From positions 30,537-94,536 of the forward strand of contig DUNO01000068.1 in NCBI GenBank assembly GCA_012839295.1: a stretch of 64,000 bases of DNA. The letters run 5' to 3'. Under the pieces are notes generated by a model. That model saw only the letters and a program-made list of their open reading frames with translations. It was not told the origin of the DNA and ran no database searches. Each line of letters begins with the position of its first letter. Position 1 is the first letter of the stretch. Below are positions 24,490 to 33,768 of the stretch, piece by piece. Made by a program: the position numbers and the translations under genes. This stretch comes from Clostridiales bacterium. Its GTDB lineage: Bacteria > Bacillota > Clostridia > Lachnospirales > Lachnospiraceae.

Positions 24490-25707
24490 CTAATACAGCT
24501 TGCTCGGCATGCACAGCTTAGGATTATAGCCATGGTCCGTCAGGGCCTGTACTATCTCCTTTTTGTGCTCATGGCCAAAGGTTTCCATTGTAATCGTCAA
24601 TTCCACCGCTGAATTCCGGTTGATACTGACAAACTGGTTATGGTCCAGGCGGATTACATTTCCCTGGTGCTTTGCAATGATAGAGGCAACATTTACCAGC
24701 TCACCGGGACGATCTGGAAGAAGGACGGATACGGTAAAGACACGCCCTCTTTGGATCAGGCCATGCTGGACCACGGAGGAGACCGTAATAATATCCATAT
24801 TGCCGCCGCTTAAGATGGAGACCACCTTTTTGTCCTTGCATTTCAGGTGCTTTAGTGCAGCTATGGTAAGCAGGCCGGAGTTTTCCACCACCATTTTATG
24901 GTTCTCCATAATATCCAGGAAGTTTACGATTAATTCGGAATCCTCTACCGTAATGATATCATCCACATATTGCTGGATATATGGGAATACCACATCTCCC
25001 GGTGTTTTTACCGCAGTACCGTCCGCGATGGTATCCACCTTGGGAAGGGTAAGAACCTTCCCTGCCTTTATGGATGCCTGCATACAGGCCGCTCCGGCAG
25101 GCTCAACGCCGATTACCTTAACATTGGGGTTCAGCATCTTTGCCAGGGTTGCCACACCGGCAAGCAGGCCGCCCCCGCCAACGGGAGCAAGGATAATGTC
25201 CACCGTCGGCAGATCCTTAAAGATCTCCATGGCAATGGTGCCCTGGCCCGTTGCTATGATCTCGTCATTAAATGGATGGATGAAGGTATACCCCTGCTGT
25301 TCGGCTAGCTGGAGCGCATACTGGCAAGCCTCATCATATACATTCCCATATAGAATTACCTCTGCACCATAGCTCTTGGTTCTGTTCACCTTAATTAAGG
25401 GTGTCGTGGAAGGCATCACAATAATCGCCTTCGCCTGGTAGAGCTTCGCTGCATAGGCAACTCCCTGTGCATGGTTACCGGCAGAAGCGGTAATCAGCCC
25501 CCGCTCCCGCTCTTCGGCCGTCAGGGTACTGATCTTATAATAAGCACCCCGGACCTTATAGGCACCGGTATATTGCATATTTTCAGGCTTCAAATATACC
25601 TTGTTCCCTGACTGCTCCGAAAAATATTCACTGTAAACCAGGTCAGTCCGGTTAATAACCTTTTTGACCGCTTCCGTAGCTTCCTCAAACTTATCTAATG
25701 TCATCAT
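24490..25707 (-). CDS. ilvA: threonine ammonia-lyase with ACT domain
   Basis: PLP enzyme converting threonine to 2-oxobutyrate and ammonia. The PLP lysine is in TGAYKVRGA (about K51), the phosphate-binding loop in GGGGLLAGV, and an ACT domain follows from about residue 325 to 405 (RGRVFTVSVLLPDRPGEL). This layout, with one C-terminal ACT domain, is that of the Firmicute/TdcB-like form whose allosteric effector varies. The start MMTLDKF at 25705-25707 has GGAGGT upstream. No isoleucine genes are adjacent. Confidence 0.93.
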   Translation of the reverse strand: MMTLDKFEEATEAVKKVINRTDLVYSEYFSEQSGNKVYLKPENMQYTGAYKVRGAYYKISTLTAEERERGLITASAGNHAQGVAYAAKLYQAKAIIVMPSTTPLIKVNRTKSYGAEVILYGNVYDEACQYALQLAEQQGYTFIHPFNDEIIATGQGTIAMEIFKDLPTVDIILAPVGGGGLLAGVATLAKMLNPNVKVIGVEPAGAACMQASIKAGKVLTLPKVDTIADGTAVKTPGDVVFPYIQQYVDDIITVEDSELIVNFLDIMENHKMVVENSGLLTIAALKHLKCKDKKVVSILSGGNMDIITVSSVVQHGLIQRGRVFTVSVLLPDRPGELVNVASIIAKHQGNVIRLDHNQFVSINRNSAVELTITMETFGHEHKKEIVQALTDHGYNPKLCMPSKLY

Positions 25708-25790
25708 GGTACTACCTCCATCCACGCTCCAATTGTGACAGGCAATCGAATACGTTTTCTTTTTATTTTGCTGTTCCCTAGTGGACTATA

Positions 25791-26723
25791 TTAATTCACG
25801 TTTGTCTGGAACAGGGCATCTACGAACTCCTGTGCATGGAACCTTTGCAGGTCATCTATTTTTTCCCCGATGCCGATATATTTTACCGGGATACCAAGCT
25901 CAGCCTGGATTGCAATTGCAATACCTCCCTTGGCGGTTCCGTCAAGCTTTGTTAATACGATACCTGTAATATCTGCCACTTCACTGAATTCCCTTGCCTG
26001 GACCAGCGCGTTCTGTCCCGTTGTACCATCCAGTACCACCAGGGTTTCACGGTAAGCCTCCGGGTACTCCCGCTCAATTACGCGGTTAATTTTCCTCAGC
26101 TCCTCCATAAGATTCTTCTTATTGTGCAGACGCCCTGCGGTATCACATAACAGGACATCCACATTGCGGGCCTTGGCAGCCGTAACCGCGTCATAAATGA
26201 CGGCGGCAGGATCTGAGCCTTCCTTCTGGGCTATGATCTCCACATTTGCCCGGTGGGCCCATTCTGTCAGCTGTTCAATGGCGGCTGCGCGGAAGGTATC
26301 TGCCGCCGCAACCATCACCTTTTTTCCCTGGTCCTTCATCTGGCCTGCGAGCTTGCCTACGGAGGTGGTTTTACCCACACCATTTACCCCGATTAAAAGT
26401 ACGACTGATTTTCTGTTCTCGAAGTCGTAAGCATCGTCCTTAAGCTCCATCTGTTCCTTCATGCTGTTCATCAGCAGTACGCGGCATTCCCCTGGCTCCT
26501 TGATTTTGTTTTCCTTTACTTTTCCCCTTAAATCCTCGATGATTGCGGTTGTAGTATTGATTCCGATATCAGCCATGATGAGGATTTCTTCCAATTCCTC
26601 GTAAAAATCATCGTCTATGCTGGAAAAGCCGCTAAAGATTGCATCAATTCCATGCGCAATATTGTCTCTGGTCTTTGTAAGACCCTGGACTAACCGTCCA
26701 AAAAAACCTGGTTTATCTCCCAT
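25791..26723 (-). CDS. ftsY: signal recognition particle receptor FtsY
   Basis: SRP receptor GTPase at the membrane. The product is about 310 residues with a short N-terminal region and no acidic A domain. The G domain has GVNGVGKTT (112-120), DTAGRLHNK and [10 protein letters not shown]. The start [11 protein letters not shown] at 26721-26723 is chosen for GGAGG 4 nt upstream; an upstream in-frame extension lacks conservation. It follows smc and rnc, the standard Firmicute order rnc-smc-ftsY. Confidence 0.98.
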   Translation of the reverse strand: MGDKPGFFGRLVQGLTKTRDNIAHGIDAIFSGFSSIDDDFYEELEEILIMADIGINTTTAIIEDLRGKVKENKIKEPGECRVLLMNSMKEQMELKDDAYDFENRKSVVLLIGVNGVGKTTSVGKLAGQMKDQGKKVMVAAADTFRAAAIEQLTEWAHRANVEIIAQKEGSDPAAVIYDAVTAAKARNVDVLLCDTAGRLHNKKNLMEELRKINRVIEREYPEAYRETLVVLDGTTGQNALVQAREFSEVADITGIVLTKLDGTAKGGIAIAIQAELGIPVKYIGIGEKIDDLQRFHAQEFVDALFQTNVN

Positions 26724-26870
26724 ATAACCTCCATCTTTGAGCACACCCAAAACCATCTTGTACAAGGACCTTAACTTTTCTACCAGAAAACCATCCCACA
26801 AATTTGTATACAAAAGGTTTCAGGAAATACTCTACGCTATTTTAATCTAATGACCTGCAACACCGCAGGA

Positions 26871-29800
26871 TTATTTATCAAGTTCATTCTCAATCAGGTT
26901 GACCGATACAAGGGTGGATATCCCCTTTTCCTGCATTGTGATACCATATAAAATATCCGCTGCAGCCATCGTACCCCTGCGGTGGGTGATAATAATAAAC
27001 TGTGTATCCTTAGTCAGTTTATGTAAATATTTTGCGAACCGGTTTACGTTGGAATCATCCAGCGCCGCCTCAATCTCATCTAAAAGACAGAAGGGGGAAG
27101 GCTTCAGGTTCTGGATGGCGAACAACAGGGATATGGCAGTAAGGGCCTTCTCCCCGCCGGACAGCTGCATCATATTCTGCAGCTTTTTACCTGGGGGCTG
27201 TGCATTGATCCGGATTCCGGCCTCCAGGATGTCCTCGCTTTCCGTTAATTCCAGGTCAGCCTTTCCGCCGCCAAAGAGCTCCTTAAAGACAACATCAAAC
27301 TGCTGGTTAATGGCTTTGAATTCTTGCGCAAACCGGATCCTCATCTCCGTATCCAGCTCATCGATAATCTGCAGCAGCGCTTCCTCCGCCTTGATTAAAT
27401 CCTCTCTCTGGACATGGAGGAATTCATACCGCTCCGATAAATTCTTAAAATCCTCGATGGCATTGACATTAACATCCCCAAGCTCCTTAATCCTCAGCTT
27501 GATTTCACCGACCAGCTTCTTCGCCTGGGGCAGGCTTATCTCTTCCTCCACCGGATATTCCAGGGCAGAAGAATAGGTCAGCTCGTACTCCTCCCACATG
27601 TAATTGATCTGCTGGTCCCCTTGCTCGTTTAATTTTTCCCTCTGCCCGTTCAGGCGGTAGCATTCCTTATCCAGCTCGTTCATCAGGGCGGATAATTCCT
27701 CCCGCTTTGCAAAGAAGTTCTTATGACCTGTATTGATCCTCTCTTTTTCCTCCGTGCTTTCCTTCAGCTTAAGCTCTAAAGCCTCAATGGCACTCTGGTA
27801 TTCCTGGATCCTCTCCTGAGTAAGCCCAATCTCCTTCTCCTTATCGGATACGATTTGCCCGGCTTTTTCGATATCCTTCCCCAGGGTGGCCTGCTCCTCA
27901 TATAAGCGCTCAATCTCTCTTTTGACGCGTCTTATATTTTCCAGCATAAACTGGTTGTTCTGTTCCAGGGTGGAAAGCTCCAGCTTTAGGCCCGAGGATT
28001 TTTCGTTAGCCTCCTGTTCCTTTGCCCGCTCCTGCTCCAGCAGCCTGTTAAGCTCCTCGATTTTTTCCTCGATTCCCTTATTGCGCTGTATGTTTTCTGA
28101 AAGAGCCTCCTCCAGCCTGCCTAAATTGTCTTTTAAATCCTTTGCCTGAAGTTCAATTGCCTGGAGCTCTTTGACATATTCCTGGTAAACGGCCTCTGAT
28201 TCAGCTTTTTTTGCCATTTCCTGCTCCAGGTTCATCCTGGCTGTATTCTGTTCCAGGAATCTTTCCTGCAGACCTGCCTTAAGCTCCTCCAGGCTACGCC
28301 GCAGATCAGCCTTTATTACCTTGTATTCCTCTCTTTTTTCCTGTAACTCCAGGCTTTTTTTCTGGAGGGCAGCAATGCTTGCTTCCATTTCTTCGATTTC
28401 ACGCCGCCTGCCCAGCAGGTTGCTTGTGTTCTTGTAGGCACCGCCGGAGATGGAGCCGCCGGGTGACAAAAGCTCACCCTCCAGGGTTACGAGCCTTAGG
28501 CTATAGTTATATTTTTTTGCAATCAGCGTTGCATTATCCATATTATCTACTACAATAATTCTGCCAAGTAAATAACTGGTTAATGCATCGAATTTTTTAT
28601 CCGTTTCTACCAGGCTGCTGGCAACCCCGAGCACTCCCTTTTCTTTAAGGACCTTGTCATTTTGGAGCCCCTGTCCCGCCGATATATTGGTCAGGGGCAG
28701 GAAGGTAGCCCTGCCGAATTTATTTTGCTTCAGGTAAGTGATTAAATTCTTTGCTGTGGCCTCATCCTCGGTAACGATGTTTTGTATGGTACCTCCGAGG
28801 GCGGTTTCAATGGCTGTCTCGTAAGTCTTTTTTACCTTTATGATATCTGCTACGACACCGATAATACCAGGCATGGCAGGCTTACGCTCCATTACCTTCT
28901 TGATGCTGATGCCATAACCCTCATAACGCTCCGTCAGGTTCATTAAGGACTCAAGCCTTGAGCTTTCGCCAAGGTACCTGGCATGTACCTCATTGTATTC
29001 CACGCCCAAGAGGTCAATCTTTGTCTGGGTATCCAGGATGGACTGTTCTAACTGGGCGTTCTCCTTACTTCTTGCCTCTATCTCCTCTGAAACCTTTTTC
29101 AGGCTCTCCTGACAGGCCAGAATGGATTCTTCATACAGGCATTCCTCGCTTTTATTTTTCAGGATCCGTTGGTTTAAATCCGCCTTCCGGATCGTATTTT
29201 GCTCCAGCATTGTCTCATAACGCTGCATGTTGCCCTTAATGCCGGAATTGATATTTAAATGCTCAAAGATATTATTGTTGCATTCTTCGATTTCCCTGCT
29301 GTAGCCTATAATGGCTTCCTTGATCCGGTTCGCTTCCTTCAGGGCGCCGGTGAGGATGTCGTCCATACCGGCGATTTTCTCATCAATGGCCGCCTTTTCA
29401 GAAAGGTAGCGGCCTTCCTCCTCTTTTTTGGCCTCCAGCTCGGCATCAGCGCTCTTAATGCGGTTCTTAATATAGTCATCATTTTGCCGGACCGAGGTAA
29501 TCTGCTCCTTTAATACCTTAATCTCACCCTCCGCCTTCTCCTTGGCAAGCTTTAACCCGCTTAAGGCGGTGCGGTCCTCTTCCATGGCCCGGTCGCATTC
29601 CTCCAGCTCCTTCTCAAGGCGCAGATACTCTTCCTTCGTATTTTCATATTCTGTTTTCGTCCGTTCATAATCCGAGGTGGCAATCGACAGCTTTTCCTCC
29701 AGCTGCTCCTTTGAAACGCGGATCCTTTCATATTCCTTTAGGAATTGGTTTACCTCAAGGCTCTTTAACTCTTCCTTTAATTTCAGGTATACCTTGGCAA

Positions 29801-30431
29801 CCTCCGACTGCTTTTCCAGTGGGGCCAGCTGCTTCTCTATCTCCTTTAAAATATCCGTGATCCGGGACAGGTTCTGCTTTTCCTCCTCAAGGTTCTTTTC
29901 CGCTGAATTTTTCCTGCGCTTGAACTTTACAATACCGGCAGCCTCGTCAAAGAGCTCCCGGCGGTCTTCCGGCTTACCGCTTAATATCTTATCAATCTGG
30001 CCTTGTCCGATAATGGAGTACCCTTCCTTACCGATACCCGTATCCAAAAACAGCTCGTAGACATCCTTTAGGCGGCAGGAGGAGCCATTGATCAAATACT
30101 CACTTTCACCGGAACGGTACACCCGCCTGGCAACAGTAACCTCGTCATATTCAATCGGAAGCTTATGGTCCGAATTGTCCATGGTCAGGGCAACATAGGC
30201 ATATCCTAAGGGCTTGCGGGCCTCTGTCCCGGAGAAAATAACATCCTCCATCCTGGCACCGCGCAGCTGCTTCGCGCTCTGCTCCCCCAGTACCCAGCGT
30301 ACCGCATCTGCCACATTGCTTTTTCCGCTGCCGTTAGGTCCTACAATGCCGGTAATTCCATCATGGAATTCCAATACGATTTTATTTGCAAAAGACTTAA
30401 AGCCGTGGACTTCAATACTTTTAAGATACAT
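26871..30431 (-). CDS. smc: chromosome segregation protein SMC
   Basis: 1186-residue condensin ATPase. Walker A GPNGSGKSN (31-39) sits in the N-terminal head; long coiled coils flank a hinge around residues 510-650 (GIIGVVADIIKVK to GGSISGGAY); the C-terminal head has the signature LSGGEKAL and Walker B CLLDEIEAALDD. It works with ScpA/ScpB, which are not in the window. Located 46 bp downstream of rnc. Confidence 0.99.
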   Translation of the reverse strand: MYLKSIEVHGFKSFANKIVLEFHDGITGIVGPNGSGKSNVADAVRWVLGEQSAKQLRGARMEDVIFSGTEARKPLGYAYVALTMDNSDHKLPIEYDEVTVARRVYRSGESEYLINGSSCRLKDVYELFLDTGIGKEGYSIIGQGQIDKILSGKPEDRRELFDEAAGIVKFKRRKNSAEKNLEEEKQNLSRITDILKEIEKQLAPLEKQSEVAKVYLKLKEELKSLEVNQFLKEYERIRVSKEQLEEKLSIATSDYERTKTEYENTKEEYLRLEKELEECDRAMEEDRTALSGLKLAKEKAEGEIKVLKEQITSVRQNDDYIKNRIKSADAELEAKKEEEGRYLSEKAAIDEKIAGMDDILTGALKEANRIKEAIIGYSREIEECNNNIFEHLNINSGIKGNMQRYETMLEQNTIRKADLNQRILKNKSEECLYEESILACQESLKKVSEEIEARSKENAQLEQSILDTQTKIDLLGVEYNEVHARYLGESSRLESLMNLTERYEGYGISIKKVMERKPAMPGIIGVVADIIKVKKTYETAIETALGGTIQNIVTEDEATAKNLITYLKQNKFGRATFLPLTNISAGQGLQNDKVLKEKGVLGVASSLVETDKKFDALTSYLLGRIIVVDNMDNATLIAKKYNYSLRLVTLEGELLSPGGSISGGAYKNTSNLLGRRREIEEMEASIAALQKKSLELQEKREEYKVIKADLRRSLEELKAGLQERFLEQNTARMNLEQEMAKKAESEAVYQEYVKELQAIELQAKDLKDNLGRLEEALSENIQRNKGIEEKIEELNRLLEQERAKEQEANEKSSGLKLELSTLEQNNQFMLENIRRVKREIERLYEEQATLGKDIEKAGQIVSDKEKEIGLTQERIQEYQSAIEALELKLKESTEEKERINTGHKNFFAKREELSALMNELDKECYRLNGQREKLNEQGDQQINYMWEEYELTYSSALEYPVEEEISLPQAKKLVGEIKLRIKELGDVNVNAIEDFKNLSERYEFLHVQREDLIKAEEALLQIIDELDTEMRIRFAQEFKAINQQFDVVFKELFGGGKADLELTESEDILEAGIRINAQPPGKKLQNMMQLSGGEKALTAISLLFAIQNLKPSPFCLLDEIEAALDDSNVNRFAKYLHKLTKDTQFIIITHRRGTMAAADILYGITMQEKGISTLVSVNLIENELDK

Positions 30432-30477
30432 TCATCGTCTCCCATCTACTAACTTCTATTTACGTAACCGTAAGAAT

Positions 30478-31188
30478 TTATAAATTATCCTGCAGTTTCA
30501 GGATTGCCTGGTTTGCAGCCTCCTGCTCCGCTGCTTTTTTAGTCCTTCCGGTTCCGTAACCAATCTCATCATTCCCGATACATACGGCAACCCGGAAGGT
30601 CTTATTGTGATCCGGACCTTCCTCTGAAATCAGCTTATAACGGAGCTTTTGCTTGTTGTTATCGTTCTGGATGATCTCCTGTAAGATAGTCTTGCTATCG
30701 AAAAAGAGGTTCTTACCCTTTAAATCGGCCAATATAAAGCCTTTAATAAACTCTTTTGCATTAGTAAAACCACCGTCCAGATAGATTGCCCCGATTACGG
30801 CCTCCAGGGCGTCGGAGAGTATGGAATTGCGGTTTCTTCCGCCAGAAATATCCTCTCCCTTTCCAAGCAATAAAAACTGCCCAATATTCAAATCCCTCGC
30901 GCATGAAGACAGGGTCTGTTCACATACAATGCTGGCACGCAGCTTTGTCAGATCCCCTTCCGACAGCTCCAGATACTCCTGGTAAACATATTCACTGGTA
31001 ACAAGCTCCAACACCGCATCCCCTAAAAATTCAAGGCGTTCATTATTCTTTTCCTTCTCCAGCCTCATCTCATTGGCATAAGAACTATGGGTTAAAGCAT
31101 GCAACAAAATGTCCGGATCCGAAAAGCGGTACTTTATCCTTTCCTCCAGCATAACCAGCTTATCCTCATTCCTTTTACGTCCCTTCAC
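30478..31188 (-). CDS. rnc: ribonuclease III
   Basis: Double-strand-specific endoribonuclease for rRNA and mRNA processing. The signature NERLEFLGDAVLEL and the second acidic cluster SDALEAVIGAIYLDGG are present, and a C-terminal double-stranded RNA-binding domain ends with GTGRTKKAAEQEAANQAIL. The first codon is a GTG with GGAGG 11 nt upstream; the ATG 12 codons later (MLEERIKYRF) is an alternative. Confidence 0.97.
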   Translation of the reverse strand: MKGRKRNEDKLVMLEERIKYRFSDPDILLHALTHSSYANEMRLEKEKNNERLEFLGDAVLELVTSEYVYQEYLELSEGDLTKLRASIVCEQTLSSCARDLNIGQFLLLGKGEDISGGRNRNSILSDALEAVIGAIYLDGGFTNAKEFIKGFILADLKGKNLFFDSKTILQEIIQNDNNKQKLRYKLISEEGPDHNKTFRVAVCIGNDEIGYGTGRTKKAAEQEAANQAILKLQDNL

Positions 31189-31243
31189 AGCCTGTCCAAC
31201 CTCCCTTCTACTTCCATATATTTATGGTCAAAGCTTTATATAT

Positions 31244-31282
31244 GAAAAGCCCCTGGATAAGGCAAGCCTTATTCACAGGGCT
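31244..31282 (-). terminator. intrinsic terminator after acpP
   Basis: AGCCCCTG (31248-31255) pairs with CAGGGCT (31276-31282) with one bulge, continued by an inner 7-bp stem ATAAGGC/GCCTTAT. A CTTTTC tract follows on the minus strand. Confidence 0.75.
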
Positions 31283-31422
31283 CTACATATGTTCCTATAT
31301 TGTCCTTCCTGTTAAGCGGAAGCAGCAATATCAATGATTCCTACTTACATCATGCCTTTTCCCCTGCCGCAGCTACAGCCCGGGCAGTAATTATGTTCAG
31401 CAACCAGGTTACGTCCAGAAGC

Positions 31423-31653
31423 CTAGTTAATCGCATTCTTGATCTGTTCAATAGCATCCGCTACCGTAACGATATTCTCAGCCTCTTCATTGGCGATTTC
31501 GATATCAAATTCTTCTTCGATTCCCATGATAATCTGGAATACGTCCAGGGAATCTGCGCCCAGGTCATCCACAAAAGTGGTTTCCATTGTGATCTCGTCT
31601 TCGTCTACATTCAATACTTCGCTGATGATTTTTACTAATTTTTCAAATTCCAT
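31423..31653 (-). CDS. acpP: acyl carrier protein
   Basis: 76-residue ACP with the phosphopantetheine serine in DLGADSLDVFQ (S35). Carries acyl chains in fatty acid synthesis and supplies acyl groups to PlsX, encoded 17 bp upstream. The stop is TAG; the same frame continues open for 25 more codons to a TAA at 31345-31347 and encodes a Cys-rich tail (see findings). Confidence 0.99.
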   Translation of the reverse strand: MEFEKLVKIISEVLNVDEDEITMETTFVDDLGADSLDVFQIIMGIEEEFDIEIANEEAENIVTVADAIEQIKNAIN

Positions 31654-31670
31654 GATAATTTACCCCTTCA

Positions 31671-32687
31671 TTATATTATTTGTTCGGTGTTTAGATTTTT
31701 TTTGATTTTATCATTAATATGCTGTTCTGTAAATGTAACACATTGAAGAATGGAGTTACGCACTTCTGTACTTTTTGCATTACCGTGTGTTTTCACAACC
31801 AGTCCATTTAATCCCAGCAGGGGAGCGCCGCCATACCGTGAGGCATCAAAGTCCTTTAAGGTTTCCTTGAGCGCCGGTTTAGCAAGCAATGCACCGATTT
31901 TGCTTCTTGTTGTACTCATCATTCCTTCTTTTATCTTCTGCACCAAAGCGCCGCCCAAGCCTTCATAAAGCTTTAGGATGACATTTCCAACAAAGGCCTC
32001 GCACACGATCACGTCTGCCCCGCCATTAGGAATCTCCCTGGCTTCAATGCTTCCGATAAAATTAATGTCGCTACAATTTTTCAACAGCGGGAAAGTCTCT
32101 TTTACCAATTGATTTCCCTTTTCTTCTTCCGCGCCGATGTTGACAATCGCTACGCGGGGATTTTTAATACCAATGACATTTTCCATATAAATGGAGCCCA
32201 TTTTAGCAAATTGAACCAAATGGGAAGATCTTGCATCCACATTTGCGCCACAGTCAACTAATAAGGAGACGCCGGTCATTGTAGGAATCAGGGGCGCCAG
32301 CGGCGGTCTTTCCACACCGCTAATCCTGCCCACAATTAATTGTCCGCCAGCAAGTACTGCCCCGGTGCTTCCAGCTGATACGAAAGCATCCGCTTCGCCC
32401 TTCTTCACCATGGTAAGGGCAGCTACAATGGATGAATCCTTCTTACGGCGGATTGCCATAACCGGTGCTTCGTTGTTTGTAATTATTTCCGGAGCATGAA
32501 GGATCTCAATTCGTTCCTTGTCATAAGTATACTCACTTAGTCCCTTCCCAATGACAGTTTCATCACCGGCCAAGACTACTTTTATCTCTTTCTTCTCGCC
32601 TACTGCAAGAACCGCTCCTTTGATAATCTCAGCCGGTGCATTATCTCCGCCCATTGCATCTACTACGACAGTTATCCTACTTGGCAT
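31671..32687 (-). CDS. plsX: phosphate acyltransferase PlsX
   Basis: Makes acyl-phosphate from acyl-ACP for PlsY. 338 residues; VDAMGGDNAP at the N-terminus and the LVDCGANVD and YGGAPLLGLNG segments are typical. The start MPSRITVVVD at 32685-32687 follows GGAGG. The usual rpmF/yceD genes upstream are absent; here a promoter and a palindromic operator-like site lie upstream instead. Confidence 0.98.
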   Translation of the reverse strand: MPSRITVVVDAMGGDNAPAEIIKGAVLAVGEKKEIKVVLAGDETVIGKGLSEYTYDKERIEILHAPEIITNNEAPVMAIRRKKDSSIVAALTMVKKGEADAFVSAGSTGAVLAGGQLIVGRISGVERPPLAPLIPTMTGVSLLVDCGANVDARSSHLVQFAKMGSIYMENVIGIKNPRVAIVNIGAEEEKGNQLVKETFPLLKNCSDINFIGSIEAREIPNGGADVIVCEAFVGNVILKLYEGLGGALVQKIKEGMMSTTRSKIGALLAKPALKETLKDFDASRYGGAPLLGLNGLVVKTHGNAKSTEVRNSILQCVTFTEQHINDKIKKNLNTEQII

Positions 32688-32769
32688 AGTGCCCTCCATT
32701 CCACTGTTAGTCCAAAATGCTGTACCTATACTCCCCCCTCTAAACGGAGTTTCGTATAAAAGTATTTTT

Positions 32770-32784
32770 TTAGCAGGTTGCTAA
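32770..32784 (-). promoter_or_regulatory. palindromic operator-like site in the plsX leader
   Basis: TTAGCA and TGCTAA around GGT, a perfect 6-bp dyad about 11 bp downstream of the plsX -10 box. Location suits a repressor of lipid genes. It resembles but does not match the 17-bp FapR pattern (TTAGTANNTNNTACTAA), so the regulator is open. Confidence 0.5.
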
Positions 32785-32794
32785 TCTATAAAAC

Positions 32795-32823
32795 AATATA
32801 CTCGATATTATACTAAAAATCAA
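32795..32823 (-). promoter_or_regulatory. sigma-A type promoter for plsX-acpP
   Basis: TTGATT (32818-32823) and TATATT (32795-32800), 17-bp spacing, minus strand. Confidence 0.6.
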
Positions 32824-32847
32824 CCACATTTTTGAAAATGTAAACAG

Positions 32848-32896
32848 AAAAAAGATGCCGCCAAAATGATAGATTTTATCACCATTCTGCGGCATC
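32848..32896 (-). terminator. intrinsic terminator after cheR
   Basis: GATGCCGC (32854-32861) and GCGGCATC (32889-32896) form a perfect 8-bp stem; TTTTTT follows on the minus strand. It begins 15 bp after the cheR stop. Confidence 0.9.
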
Positions 32897-32910
32897 CTCG
32901 GATTATCTCG

Positions 32911-33690
32911 TCATACCTTTTTGTAAAAGAAGGATTTAAAATTTCCAAAGCCAATCTGCTGGGCCTGGATAATCTGTTCAGTACTGCCTACAAACAAAAG
33001 TCCGTCTTTTTTCAAAGCCTTGTGAAAATCGGAATAAATTTTATTCTTTGCCTCATCCGTAAAATAAATCAAAACATTTCTGCATACAATCATATCACAA
33101 TTGGCAGGATAGGGATCCTTTAACAGGTCATGCTGCTTGAACTCAACACAGTGCTTCACCTGATCCGTTATCTGGTAGGTTTTATCATTCACCTTGATAA
33201 AATACTTATCCACAAACTCCTGCGGCAATGCTTTTAAACTTTTGACATTATAAAAGCCTGCTTTCGCTTTTTCCATGACCGTCCTGTCAATATCCGTGGC
33301 GGTAATTTTAATACGGCTCATAGGTACAAATTTCGATAAAAGCATGGCTAAGGAATAGGGCTCATCCCCGGTGGAGCAGGCTGCGCTCCACACCTTTAAA
33401 TCCTTGCCGAAATGCTCCAGCAAATAAGGAAAGACTTCCTTTTCAAGCAAAACCCACTGTTCCGGGTTGCGGTAAAATTCCGATACATTAATCGTAATAT
33501 AATTAATGAACTCATCAAAGGCTGCTTTGTCGGTTTTGAGTTTGGTAACATAATCAGAATATGAATGAATACCGTGCTTTGTAATTAACGCCTCAATACG
33601 GCGCTTCATCTGTCGCTCTTTGTACGCATTCAAATCAATCTTTGTCATTCCATAAATGGACTGCTTAAATGACTCGTAACTATCCAGCAC
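32911..33690 (-). CDS. cheR: CheR-type protein-glutamate O-methyltransferase
   Basis: S-adenosylmethionine-dependent methyltransferase that methylates chemoreceptors. 259 residues: helical N-terminal domain (MKRRIEALI) and catalytic domain with NVSEFYRNPEQW, WSAACSTGDEPYSLAM (the SAM loop) and CRNVLIYF. It stands alone, far from other chemotaxis genes, 78 bp after ispH-rpsA and before a terminator, so it may serve receptors encoded elsewhere. Confidence 0.94.
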   Translation of the reverse strand: MLDSYESFKQSIYGMTKIDLNAYKERQMKRRIEALITKHGIHSYSDYVTKLKTDKAAFDEFINYITINVSEFYRNPEQWVLLEKEVFPYLLEHFGKDLKVWSAACSTGDEPYSLAMLLSKFVPMSRIKITATDIDRTVMEKAKAGFYNVKSLKALPQEFVDKYFIKVNDKTYQITDQVKHCVEFKQHDLLKDPYPANCDMIVCRNVLIYFTDEAKNKIYSDFHKALKKDGLLFVGSTEQIIQAQQIGFGNFKSFFYKKV

Positions 33691-33768
33691 GACAAATCTC
33701 CTTTATCTTTTGATCTTTATCATTTACAAACGATAATTTATCCTCAGCAAAGCCAGCTAAAACAGGGA

